Below, piece by piece: positions 1 through 5,348 of a stretch of 5,898 nucleotides of DNA. Within the stretch, counting starts at the first letter, position 1, and the number at the start of each line of letters is the position of its first letter. A program made the position numbers and the translations under genes. Source of the DNA: Chloroflexota bacterium. Its GTDB lineage: Bacteria > Chloroflexota > FW602-bin22 > JAMCYS01. The stretch spans positions 1-5,898 of the forward strand of contig JAJZQK010000252.1 in the NCBI GenBank assembly GCA_021847625.1. Direction: 5' to 3'. The notes below the pieces were generated by a model, which did not search any database, had not been told where the DNA came from, and saw only the letters and a program-made list of their open reading frames with translations.

Positions 1-50
1 TGGACTGGGCCTAGCGGTTGGCCTATTGGCGGCCGAGACGCCAGCCGCGG

Positions 51-1655
51 TCAGAGAGAACACGGATTTGACTGTGGAAGGGGTAGCCCAGGTCGAGAAC
101 CTGCTGGAGAGGCTTGCTGTCGCGGTTCCCTAGAGACTTCCCGCAGGTCGCTGAACTGCCGGTGCAGCCAGGCGATCATGTCCTCCCGTTCGATCCTGCT
201 GCGCAACTCGCTCGCCCGTCGCCGCCTCTCCTCGGGGTTCATCGTCAACGCCTGGTAGAAGGCCTGTGCCGTCGCCTCGAGGTCGGTAGGAGCCACGACT
301 AGCGAGGCGTCCCGCAACTCCTCATACGCCCCTGTGCCGTCGGACAGCAGGAGCGCTCCGCCCCGCAGGTTGATAACCGGCCCCTCTTTGGCGGCCAGGT
401 TCATCCCGTCGACGATGGGGTTAACGAGCAGCACGTCGTATAGCAGGAGGCCCGCGACAGCCTGCAGGTAGTTGTTCTCCGTGTAGAGATCCAGGGGGCG
501 CCAACCGTCGCCGCCGTACCTTTCGTTGATCGTCTGGACCAGGCCGCTCAACTCCTCGGTATATCTCTGATACTCACGGACCCTCGTACGCGACGGCGAT
601 AGGAAGGCGAGGAACTTCACCTTCCCCACCAACTCGGGGTGCTGATCGAGGAGCCTGTCGTACGCCCGAAAGCCGCGCAGGATGTTGCGGCTCGGATCGA
701 TGCGGTCGACCCGGACGATCACTTGCACGCCTTGGCAACTTTGCTCAAGCCGGTCGAAGTGCTCGTGCACACGTGCCGAGTTTGCGGTGCGGCGAAGCCC
801 AGGCACATCTATTGACGTTGGATGGACGCGTACGGCAGTCTGATGCCCCCCGTGGGTAACGGTCAGGCGGCTGAAGTCGACGGTCGCCTCTTCGATCACC
901 ATCTGGACGGTGTGCAGGAAGTTGTTGGCGGAACACCTCGTCTGGAAGCCGACAAGGTCATTCGCGCATAGACCCTCGCAAATGGCCCGCCGCATCTCCG
1001 CGGGCAGCAGGCGCCAGAAACAGATGGACGGCCACGGTGTGTGCACCAGGTGGAAAAGCAGCGCGTCCGGGACCATCTCTCTGACCATCTTGCCCACTAG
1101 ATACAGCTGATAATCGTGAACGATGGCAACGCGCCCGGCGTCGCCTTTCCGTAATTCCTCGCTCACGGCATCTGCAAACAAGCGGTTGATGATAACGTAC
1201 CCGTTTTGCCAGGCGTCGTAAGTGGCCGCGTCTATGTTTGGCGTATACGGGGCGTTCCACATCTGGTGCTGCAGGAACCAGAGCAAAGGATTGCTGAAGA
1301 CGTTGTAGTACTTGTGGTAACTGGTGCGGGGGCTGACGACGAAGCGAACGTCCATGTTGGAGGAGCGGAGCGGAGACGTCAGTCTGCCGCCTGTTGCCAT
1401 TTGGGCCGCACGCCGGTCACCGTCACCCATTGCGCTGGCAACCCAGGTAATCTTGGTGAACTGGCTGATATGCGTGAAGGCCGTGACCAGACCACCCCGG
1501 CCCCGATGCGGCGCAAGCACACCGTCCGGACCGACGCTATACTCCACCGGCCCGCGATTGCTCGCGACAACTAGCCTTGCCTCACCCACCAGATCCCGGC
1601 ACGCCTCAATTAAGCCTGTCCTAGAATCGACTGGTGACTCGTACGGCGACGTCAT
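51..1655 (-). CDS. otsA: GT20 glycosyltransferase, trehalose-6-phosphate synthase family
   Basis: This family transfers glucose from a nucleotide sugar to glucose 6-phosphate in the cytoplasm, the first step of the OtsA-OtsB route to trehalose. The 534-residue product shows the GT-B fold landmarks. N-terminal half: SNRGP (32-36), GRGGLVTAF (52-60), YYNVFSNPLLW (116-126), VHDYQL (179-184), and HTPWPS (205-210, equivalent to HIPFP). C-terminal half: VRVDRIDPSRNILRGF (314-329) and the donor-site stretch DGMNLAAKE (416-424). By motif alignment to E. coli OtsA, Arg34, Tyr117, Trp126, Asp181, His205, Arg318, Asp416 and Glu424 are kept, but the Lys of the DYSK motif is Arg323. The last ~25 residues are a Pro/Ser/Gln-rich tail outside the domain. 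No phosphatase gene (otsB) is in view; it may lie downstream of position 1. Glucosylglycerol-phosphate synthase or another GT20 activity remains possible. The start ATG 1655 is reasonable but has only a weak ribosome binding site. Confidence 0.88.
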   Translation of the reverse strand: MTSPYESPVDSRTGLIEACRDLVGEARLVVASNRGPVEYSVGPDGVLAPHRGRGGLVTAFTHISQFTKITWVASAMGDGDRRAAQMATGGRLTSPLRSSNMDVRFVVSPRTSYHKYYNVFSNPLLWFLQHQMWNAPYTPNIDAATYDAWQNGYVIINRLFADAVSEELRKGDAGRVAIVHDYQLYLVGKMVREMVPDALLFHLVHTPWPSICFWRLLPAEMRRAICEGLCANDLVGFQTRCSANNFLHTVQMVIEEATVDFSRLTVTHGGHQTAVRVHPTSIDVPGLRRTANSARVHEHFDRLEQSCQGVQVIVRVDRIDPSRNILRGFRAYDRLLDQHPELVGKVKFLAFLSPSRTRVREYQRYTEELSGLVQTINERYGGDGWRPLDLYTENNYLQAVAGLLLYDVLLVNPIVDGMNLAAKEGPVINLRGGALLLSDGTGAYEELRDASLVVAPTDLEATAQAFYQALTMNPEERRRRASELRSRIEREDMIAWLHRQFSDLREVSREPRQQASPAGSRPGLPLPQSNPCSL

Positions 1656-1726
1656 TAGCGCTCTCGCTCCATTTACTAGGCGAGACTCGAGACGATGGTT
1701 GCAGGATGATGTTGCTCGATATAGCT

Positions 1727-1755
1727 ACGTTAGCACAGAGCCTGCTAGATGTCAA
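1727..1755 (-). promoter_or_regulatory. Putative sigma-70-type promoter of otsA
   Basis: On the minus strand, TTGACA (1755-1750) is a perfect -35 consensus. It is followed after exactly 17 bp by TAACGT (1732-1727), which keeps the T-A and final T of a -10 box and carries an extended-10 TG one base upstream (TGCTAACGT). Transcription would begin near 1720, leaving a leader of about 65 nt before the otsA start. This is the best promoter match I found in the window and sits in the largest intergenic gap. It suggests otsA has its own transcript, separate from the Nudix genes. No transcript data support it. Confidence 0.6.
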
Positions 1756-1782
1756 TGCAAGCACCAAGTGTGAATGCAAGCA
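1754..1782. repeat. Two 10-bp direct repeats upstream of the otsA -35 box (possible operator)
   Basis: The sequence AATGCAAGCA occurs at 1754-1763 and again at 1773-1782, a period of 19 bp; read towards otsA it is TGCTTGCATT twice. The copy nearer the gene shares its last two bases with the TTGACA -35 box. Each copy contains the small palindrome TGCAAGCA/TGCTTGCA. This placement, directly against and upstream of a -35 box, is where activators that touch RNA polymerase commonly bind. No known regulator's site was recognised. Confidence 0.5.
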
Positions 1783-1826
1783 AATACGGGGGAATCTGAG
1801 AGCGACTAGGAGTTGAGCGGCGAAGT

Positions 1827-2258
1827 CTAACCTTGCTCGATCGAGCCGATGGCTTGGCGGATCAGGTCACGCTCGTTGGGATAGGTGGCTGTTTCCGCCG
1901 CCTGCTCGGCGTCAAACCACTCCACGAGGTCGTACTCGCGGTCGTGGTAAGCGGTGTCACCGCCGATTACCTCCATCAGGAAGTAGTGGACGGTCTTGTG
2001 GAAACGCGTGCCCTTGCTGAAGAACCAGTATTCGATTGAATCCAGAGGCTTGGCGAGTCTCGTCAGCAGACCGGTCTCCTCACGAACCTCGCGCAGGGCA
2101 GTCTCCTCGGCGGTCTCCCCCTTGTGCGGGCCGCCCTTGGGAAGGCCCCAGATGTTGCGGTCGGAGTGGCCGACCAAGACAAACTGGGGCCCGTTCGCCG
2201 TCTTCCGGTACACCACTCCACCGGCGGAAACTGTGCGCGCCGTTTTCGGCTTAGCCAT
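1827..2258 (-). CDS. Nudix hydrolase (Ap4A hydrolase / MutT-like)
   Basis: The 143-residue protein is a minimal single-domain Nudix hydrolase. Seen: ARTVSAGGVVYR (7-18), the IWGLPKGG lead-in (36-43), a perfect Nudix box at residues 42-64 (GX5E, then REVREETGL), and FHKTVHYFLMEV (86-97). The WGLPKG approach to the box together with KTVHYFLM is typical of the bacterial diadenosine-tetraphosphate hydrolase-like branch, but MutT-type cleaning of oxidised nucleotides cannot be excluded. The start is ATG 2258. Its Shine-Dalgarno GAGGGGG (2262-2268) overlaps the TGA stop of the upstream Nudix gene, so translation of the two is likely coupled. Length is normal for the family and no residue of the box is missing. 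After its TAG stop there is a 171 bp gap before otsA; I saw no clear intrinsic terminator in it. Confidence 0.9.
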   Translation of the reverse strand: MAKPKTARTVSAGGVVYRKTANGPQFVLVGHSDRNIWGLPKGGPHKGETAEETALREVREETGLLTRLAKPLDSIEYWFFSKGTRFHKTVHYFLMEVIGGDTAYHDREYDLVEWFDAEQAAETATYPNERDLIRQAIGSIEQG

Positions 2259-2261
2259 CTA

Positions 2262-2268
2262 CCCCCTC
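2262..2268 (-). promoter_or_regulatory. Ribosome binding site of the second Nudix gene, overlapping the stop of the first
   Basis: GAGGGGG on the minus strand begins within the TGA stop (2269-2267) of the upstream Nudix gene and ends 3 nt before ATG 2258. The arrangement suggests translational coupling of the two hydrolases. Confidence 0.65.
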
Positions 2269-2824
2269 AAGCCAGGCCCCGAGTCTTCACCGTCAGCAGG
2301 GCGATTATCGTCTTGGCGTCCACGATGTCGCCGCGTGCCACCATATCCAGCGCTTCCGCGAGCGGCATCCAGAGCACGTCGACCGATTCATCCTCATCCG
2401 GCCCCGCCTGACCGTACTGCAGATCCCTGGCGAGGTAGACCTCCATGAACTCCGTGCAGAAGCCGACCGCTGAATAGTAACTGGCCAGTTGGTCCACGCG
2501 GCCGGCAGTCAAGCCCGTTTCCTCGCGCAGCTCCCGGTGGAGACACGTTTCCACGTCCTCGCCCGGATCCAGCGTCCCCGCCGGAATCTCCAGCGTATAC
2601 CGCTCGGCCGGCTTGCGGTACTGCCGCACCAAAGCCACCTTGCCGTCGTCGTCGATAGGCATGATGCCGACAGCGCCACGATGCTCGACGATCTCACGCA
2701 TCGTGGTTTGGCCGTTACGAAGGCGTACCGTGTCCACGCGCAGATTCAGTATGCGCCCCTCGTAGATGCGCTCCGTGGAGATCGTGACTTCGCCCTCTTC
2801 GGGCTCTAGATCTAAATCGGCCAT
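2267..2824 (-). CDS. Nudix hydrolase, ADP-ribose pyrophosphatase-like
   Basis: The 185-residue protein resembles the NudF/ADP-ribose pyrophosphatase group, which splits ADP-ribose to AMP and ribose 5-phosphate. Seen: the N-terminal dimerisation-type strands (ERIYEGRILNLRVDTVRL, 18-35), VALVRQYRKP (63-72), YTLEIPAGTLDPGE (76-89), and a perfect Nudix box GX5EX7REUXEEXGU at residues 83-105 with the metal-binding REXXEE. The tail VLWMPLAEALDMVARGDIVDAKTI fits the family. The proline usually found 15 residues after the box in ADP-ribose hydrolases (in SPG) is Val120 here (SAVGF), so substrate specificity is uncertain. The start is ATG 2824, with GAGGTGAG (2832-2839) upstream. A longer frame from a GTG at 2923 would translate the inverted-repeat element and lacks family similarity, so it was not used. 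It ends 8 bp before the next Nudix gene and is probably cotranscribed with it. Confidence 0.9.
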   Translation of the reverse strand: MADLDLEPEEGEVTISTERIYEGRILNLRVDTVRLRNGQTTMREIVEHRGAVGIMPIDDDGKVALVRQYRKPAERYTLEIPAGTLDPGEDVETCLHRELREETGLTAGRVDQLASYYSAVGFCTEFMEVYLARDLQYGQAGPDEDESVDVLWMPLAEALDMVARGDIVDAKTIIALLTVKTRGLA

Positions 2825-2831
2825 AGTTCCA

Positions 2832-2839
2832 CTCACCTC
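2832..2839 (-). promoter_or_regulatory. Ribosome binding site fixing the ADP-ribose pyrophosphatase-like start
   Basis: GAGGTGAG on the minus strand is an excellent Shine-Dalgarno match placed 7 nt before ATG 2824. It rules out the longer GTG-initiated reading frame that would run through the inverted-repeat element. Confidence 0.75.
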
Positions 2840-2883
2840 AATTCGCGGTCGCTTCCCCTGAATATAGCCGCTCCCCTGCAATA

Positions 2884-2940
2884 CGTAGGGGCAGATGGCC
2901 TCTGTCCGCCCCGGGGCCGGCACGGAGTCCGGCCCCTACG
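2884..2940. repeat. 57-bp GC-rich inverted-repeat element (REP/MITE-like)
   Basis: The ends are perfect 9-bp inverted repeats: CGTAGGGGC at 2884-2892 and GCCCCTACG at 2932-2940. Inside lie two further stems, giving a cloverleaf-like fold. One is GGGGCCGG (2913-2920) pairing with CCGGCCCC (2929-2936) around an 8-base loop. The other is a weaker GGGGC/GCCCC stem (2888-2892 with 2908-2912) that can add AGA/TCT inside it. TAGGGGC...GCCCCTA elements of this kind are scattered in many copies in several GC-rich bacterial genomes. It lies between the GNAT gene and the first Nudix gene. There is no T-run to make it a classical terminator, but the stems could stabilise or attenuate the mRNA. Confidence 0.7.
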
Positions 2941-2950
2941 GTAGCAGCCG

Positions 2951-3201
2951 GACCGTCGCCAGGCCATTTTCATCCACCGTTGGTCGCCCAGGGGGCGATG
3001 GATGATTCCTCTGGCTGCGGCGCGTTGGCTTCGGATCCCATCTTGTGGATTAGGGCAACCTCGTCGCAGTTGGGAAACTTGGGGCAGCGAAAGCACTCGC
3101 CCCAGATCTTCCTCGGCAGCTCCGCAACGTCGACCCGCCAGAAACCGCAATGCTCGAAGAACTCGGGCTTCCTGGTCAGCGTGAAGACCGTCGCCAGGCC
3201 A
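2951..3201. repeat. 16-bp exact direct repeat, two copies 235 bp apart
   Basis: GACCGTCGCCAGGCCA is found at 2951-2966, just past the GNAT stop codon, and again at 3186-3201 inside the GNAT gene, where it encodes part of LGLATV. Identity stops abruptly at both ends. The span given covers both copies; the sequence between them is ordinary GNAT coding sequence. Confidence 0.6.
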
Positions 3202-3518
3202 AGGAGCTCCGCCTCCTCCAGGCACCGCTGCACTAGTCCCCGGCCCAGCTGCTGCCCTTGATGGGCGCCATCCACTGCCAGGGATCTCACCTCGGCCAGG
3301 TCCTCCCAGCAGATATGAAGCGCACAACAGGCCACCACCCGCTCCTCGTCCGCGACGACGTAGTAGTCGCGCAGGTTCTCGTACAACTCGCTGAGGGCGC
3401 GAGGCAGGAGAGCACCCGTCTCGGCCAGACCGTTTACCAATTGCTGAATCTGGGTAACGTCCCTGATGGTAGCCCTGCGTATCGCCAGGGCCCGCGCTCC
3501 GTCCGTGGTTTCTGCCAT
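2970..3518 (-). CDS. ArgA-type GNAT N-acetyltransferase (probable amino-acid N-acetyltransferase)
   Basis: The 182-residue protein is a single-domain GNAT acetyltransferase. Seen: the N-terminal strand IRRATIRDVTQIQQLVN (13-29), the LPRALSELYENLRDYYV block (39-54), CCALHICWEDLAEVRSLAV (64-82), the acetyl-CoA loop HQGQQLGRGL (86-95), and LTRKPEFFEHCGF (114-126). This pattern is that of short N-acetylglutamate synthases such as M. tuberculosis Rv2747, which catalyse the first step of arginine synthesis from acetyl-CoA and glutamate without the amino-acid-kinase domain of classical ArgA. A Cys cluster CX2CX5C (C142, C145, C151) follows, then a 20-residue low-complexity tail. The start is ATG 3518: AGGTG (3526-3530) lies 7 nt upstream and the gap to the recN stop is 16 nt. 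A TTG at 3542 overlapping recN is possible but less likely. No arginine gene is in view, so the substrate is inferred from family resemblance. Confidence 0.85.
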   Translation of the reverse strand: MAETTDGARALAIRRATIRDVTQIQQLVNGLAETGALLPRALSELYENLRDYYVVADEERVVACCALHICWEDLAEVRSLAVDGAHQGQQLGRGLVQRCLEEAELLGLATVFTLTRKPEFFEHCGFWRVDVAELPRKIWGECFRCPKFPNCDEVALIHKMGSEANAPQPEESSIAPWATNGG

Positions 3519-3525
3519 CCGTTTA

Positions 3526-3530
3526 CACCT
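3526..3530 (-). promoter_or_regulatory. Ribosome binding site fixing the GNAT start
   Basis: AGGTG on the minus strand lies 7 nt before ATG 3518 and just after the recN stop. It favours this ATG over the upstream TTG at 3542. Confidence 0.6.
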
Positions 3531-3534
3531 GTCG

Positions 3535-5304
3535 TTAAGCAAGGACCTGTTTCGCCGAAGCCCGCATCGTCTGCTTCAGCGACCCGGCTCCCTGCAGCAT
3601 TTCCACCGCATTGCTGCGCGCGGTCTCGCTTGTCTCTGAACCGGCCAGCATCGCCGCCAGCTCGCTCACCCGCTCGTCGTCAGTAAGGCGCGAAACGCGA
3701 GTAACCGTCCTGTCCCCCGCGACGGCCTTGGCAATCCGGAAATGGGCATCGGCATAGCAGGCGATCTGCGGCAAGTGGGTCACGCTGATCACCTGGTGGG
3801 GTGATCCGAGACTGCACAGTTTTTCGCCGACAAGCCTTCCGCTTCGCCCTCCAACGCCAACGTCGATCTCGTCGAAGATCAACGTGGGTATGCGGTCGGC
3901 CCCCGATAGCACGGTCTTGAGCGCCAGCAGGAGCCGGGACATCTCCCCGCCGGAGGCGATCTTCGCCAGAGGCTTCAGAGGCTCGCCAAGGTTGGGGGAG
4001 ATCATGAACGCAACGCGGTCCACGCCCGTGGTGTCACAGGCATAACGCGGGCCACCCTCTTCGATAGGTACCCCCGTCCGGGCGATCTCGTGGCCTATCG
4101 AAACCTCGAAGCGCGCCCCCTTCATATTGAGGTCGCCCAACTCACATTCCACGCTCTCTGCCAAGATGCCTGCCGCCTCCTTGCGTGCTCGCGAAAGGCT
4201 CCCGGCCAGCAGCCCTGCCTTCGCGACGAGGTCCGCCTCTTCCCTCGCGAGCTCCTCCCGTCGCTCCTCGCTGTGGGTAAGTGAGTCAAGCTCGACGGCG
4301 GCCTGTTGCCCATAGGCGATTACGTCGGCAATGGAGCTGCCGTACTTGCGTTTTAGGGCGAAGATTAGGTCCAGCCGCTCCTCGATGACCTGTAACCTGG
4401 CCGGATTAAACTCGACGCCATCCCGGTACGCCCTCATGGTCCGGCCGGCCTCCTCGGCCTGGTAAAGGGCACTCTCGACCGCCGCCAATTGCTCGGCCAT
4501 AGACGGGTCGAGCGACGCCAGTTCACCCAAAGCGGCCGACGCCTCGCCCAGGCGGTCCACAGCCGATGGCAAATCGTCCGAGCCCGCGTACAGGGTCTGG
4601 TAGGCGCTGTCGGCGGCCGCTGCGAGTTTCTCGGCGTTAGCCAGCAGGCGGCGCTCGTGGTCGAGGTCTTCCTCCTCGCCAGCGAGCAACCTGGCCGCCT
4701 CTATCTCGTCAACCTGAAAGCGCAGGAGGTCGGCCCGTCTGGCGAGCTCACGCTCGTCCTGGGTAAGCCTGTCGATCTCCCGCCGCACTTGCCGCAGTCG
4801 CGCCACCGTTCCGGCGACGTCGGCCCGCAGGGGCTGGACGCCGGCGTAGTCGTCCAAGAGGTCGAGCTGATAGCTAGGTCGAAGCAGGGAGAGGTGCTCT
4901 GATTGGCCGTGGATATCCACGAGATATTGGCCGACCTGCTGCAAGACGGAGGCCGGGACAGCCCGTCCGTTGATGCGAGCCACGCTCCGCCCGGAGCGAT
5001 AGATGTCGCGAGAGAGAATCAGCCCGTCATCCTCGACGGCGAGGCCGTGCTCGGACAGGGCGGAGATAAGCGTCTCCAGTACTAAGAGGTCGTTCACGAC
5101 AAAGATTCCCTCGACATGCGCCTGCTCGGTGCCCGCCCTAACAGATTCCGCGCTTGTCTTACCGCCGAGAAGGGCGCCAACGGCATCGATGACGATTGAC
5201 TTGCCCGCGCCCGTTTCGCCCGTGATCACGTTGAAGCCTCGGTCTAGGCTGACCGTCAGGTGATCGATTATGGCGAAATTGTCGATGGATATCTCAGCTA
5301 GCAC
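3535..5304 (-). CDS. recN: DNA repair protein RecN
   Basis: RecN is an SMC-like ATPase that acts at DNA double-strand breaks during recombinational repair. The 589-residue product has the full family layout: an N-terminal ATPase half with Walker A GETGAGKS at residues 29-36, the DIHGQSEH segment near 130-137, a long Glu/Arg/Ala-rich coiled-coil region at roughly 160-375, then the C-terminal ATPase half with the ABC signature ASGGEMSR near 450-457, Walker B TLIFDEIDVGVGG near 474-486, and the VTHLPQIA switch with His510. It is slightly longer than E. coli RecN (about 553). The start is GTG at 5304, chosen because MLAEISIDNFAIID matches the family N-terminus and a doubled AGGTAGG (5311-5317) sits 6 nt upstream. 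No SOS box of the common Gram-positive or proteobacterial type was recognised upstream. All catalytic motifs are intact, so it should be functional. Confidence 0.97.
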   Translation of the reverse strand: MLAEISIDNFAIIDHLTVSLDRGFNVITGETGAGKSIVIDAVGALLGGKTSAESVRAGTEQAHVEGIFVVNDLLVLETLISALSEHGLAVEDDGLILSRDIYRSGRSVARINGRAVPASVLQQVGQYLVDIHGQSEHLSLLRPSYQLDLLDDYAGVQPLRADVAGTVARLRQVRREIDRLTQDERELARRADLLRFQVDEIEAARLLAGEEEDLDHERRLLANAEKLAAAADSAYQTLYAGSDDLPSAVDRLGEASAALGELASLDPSMAEQLAAVESALYQAEEAGRTMRAYRDGVEFNPARLQVIEERLDLIFALKRKYGSSIADVIAYGQQAAVELDSLTHSEERREELAREEADLVAKAGLLAGSLSRARKEAAGILAESVECELGDLNMKGARFEVSIGHEIARTGVPIEEGGPRYACDTTGVDRVAFMISPNLGEPLKPLAKIASGGEMSRLLLALKTVLSGADRIPTLIFDEIDVGVGGRSGRLVGEKLCSLGSPHQVISVTHLPQIACYADAHFRIAKAVAGDRTVTRVSRLTDDERVSELAAMLAGSETSETARSNAVEMLQGAGSLKQTMRASAKQVLA

Positions 5305-5310
5305 CCAGTA

Positions 5311-5317
5311 CCTACCT
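5311..5317 (-). promoter_or_regulatory. Ribosome binding site for the GTG start of recN
   Basis: AGGTAGG on the minus strand gives two overlapping Shine-Dalgarno options, the nearer one 6 nt from the GTG at 5304. The start codon is GTG, with no nearby ATG that would preserve the conserved N-terminal strand. Confidence 0.65.
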
Positions 5318-5330
5318 GATCACGCCACCG

Positions 5331-5342
5331 CGAGCGCGCTCG
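5331..5342. repeat. 12-bp perfect palindrome in the nadK-recN gap
   Basis: CGAGCGCGCTCG reads the same on both strands and occupies the middle of the 44 bp gap upstream of recN. It could be a protein site or simply reflect high GC. It does not match the SOS-box patterns I know, which have a longer spacer between half-sites. Confidence 0.35.
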
Positions 5343-5348
5343 ACTTGT

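Noticed and set aside
1..50. Possible terminator or downstream gene start after otsA
   Set aside because: Only scattered GGCC words are visible, with no stable stem plus T-run and no start with a ribosome binding site; the segment is too short to judge.
1206..1773. Overlapping plus-strand frames of 120-150 codons opposite the otsA 5' half
   Set aside because: They lie antisense to a well-recognised conserved gene, have no recognisable domain, and are typical of GC-rich DNA where stops are rare in antisense frames.
2856..2880. TATATT -10-like box upstream of the first Nudix gene
   Set aside because: No acceptable -35 hexamer is found 16-18 bp upstream, so a promoter cannot be supported.
2825..2923. 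N-terminal extension of the ADP-ribose pyrophosphatase-like protein from a GTG at 2923
   Set aside because: The 33 extra residues translate half of the inverted-repeat element and non-coding flank, have no family match, and a strong ribosome binding site precedes ATG 2824.
2881..2940. Intrinsic terminator after the GNAT gene
   Set aside because: The stems are strong but no T-run follows on the minus strand, so a repeat element is the better description.
2833..2967. Small 44-codon frame starting just after the GNAT stop on the minus strand
   Set aside because: It is mostly Arg/Gly/Pro/Cys from translating the inverted-repeat element, has no family resemblance, and ends inside the ribosome binding site of the next gene.
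4489..4902. Plus-strand frame of 137 codons opposite recN
   Set aside because: Its sequence mirrors the coiled-coil region of recN and has no motif of its own; it is an antisense shadow.
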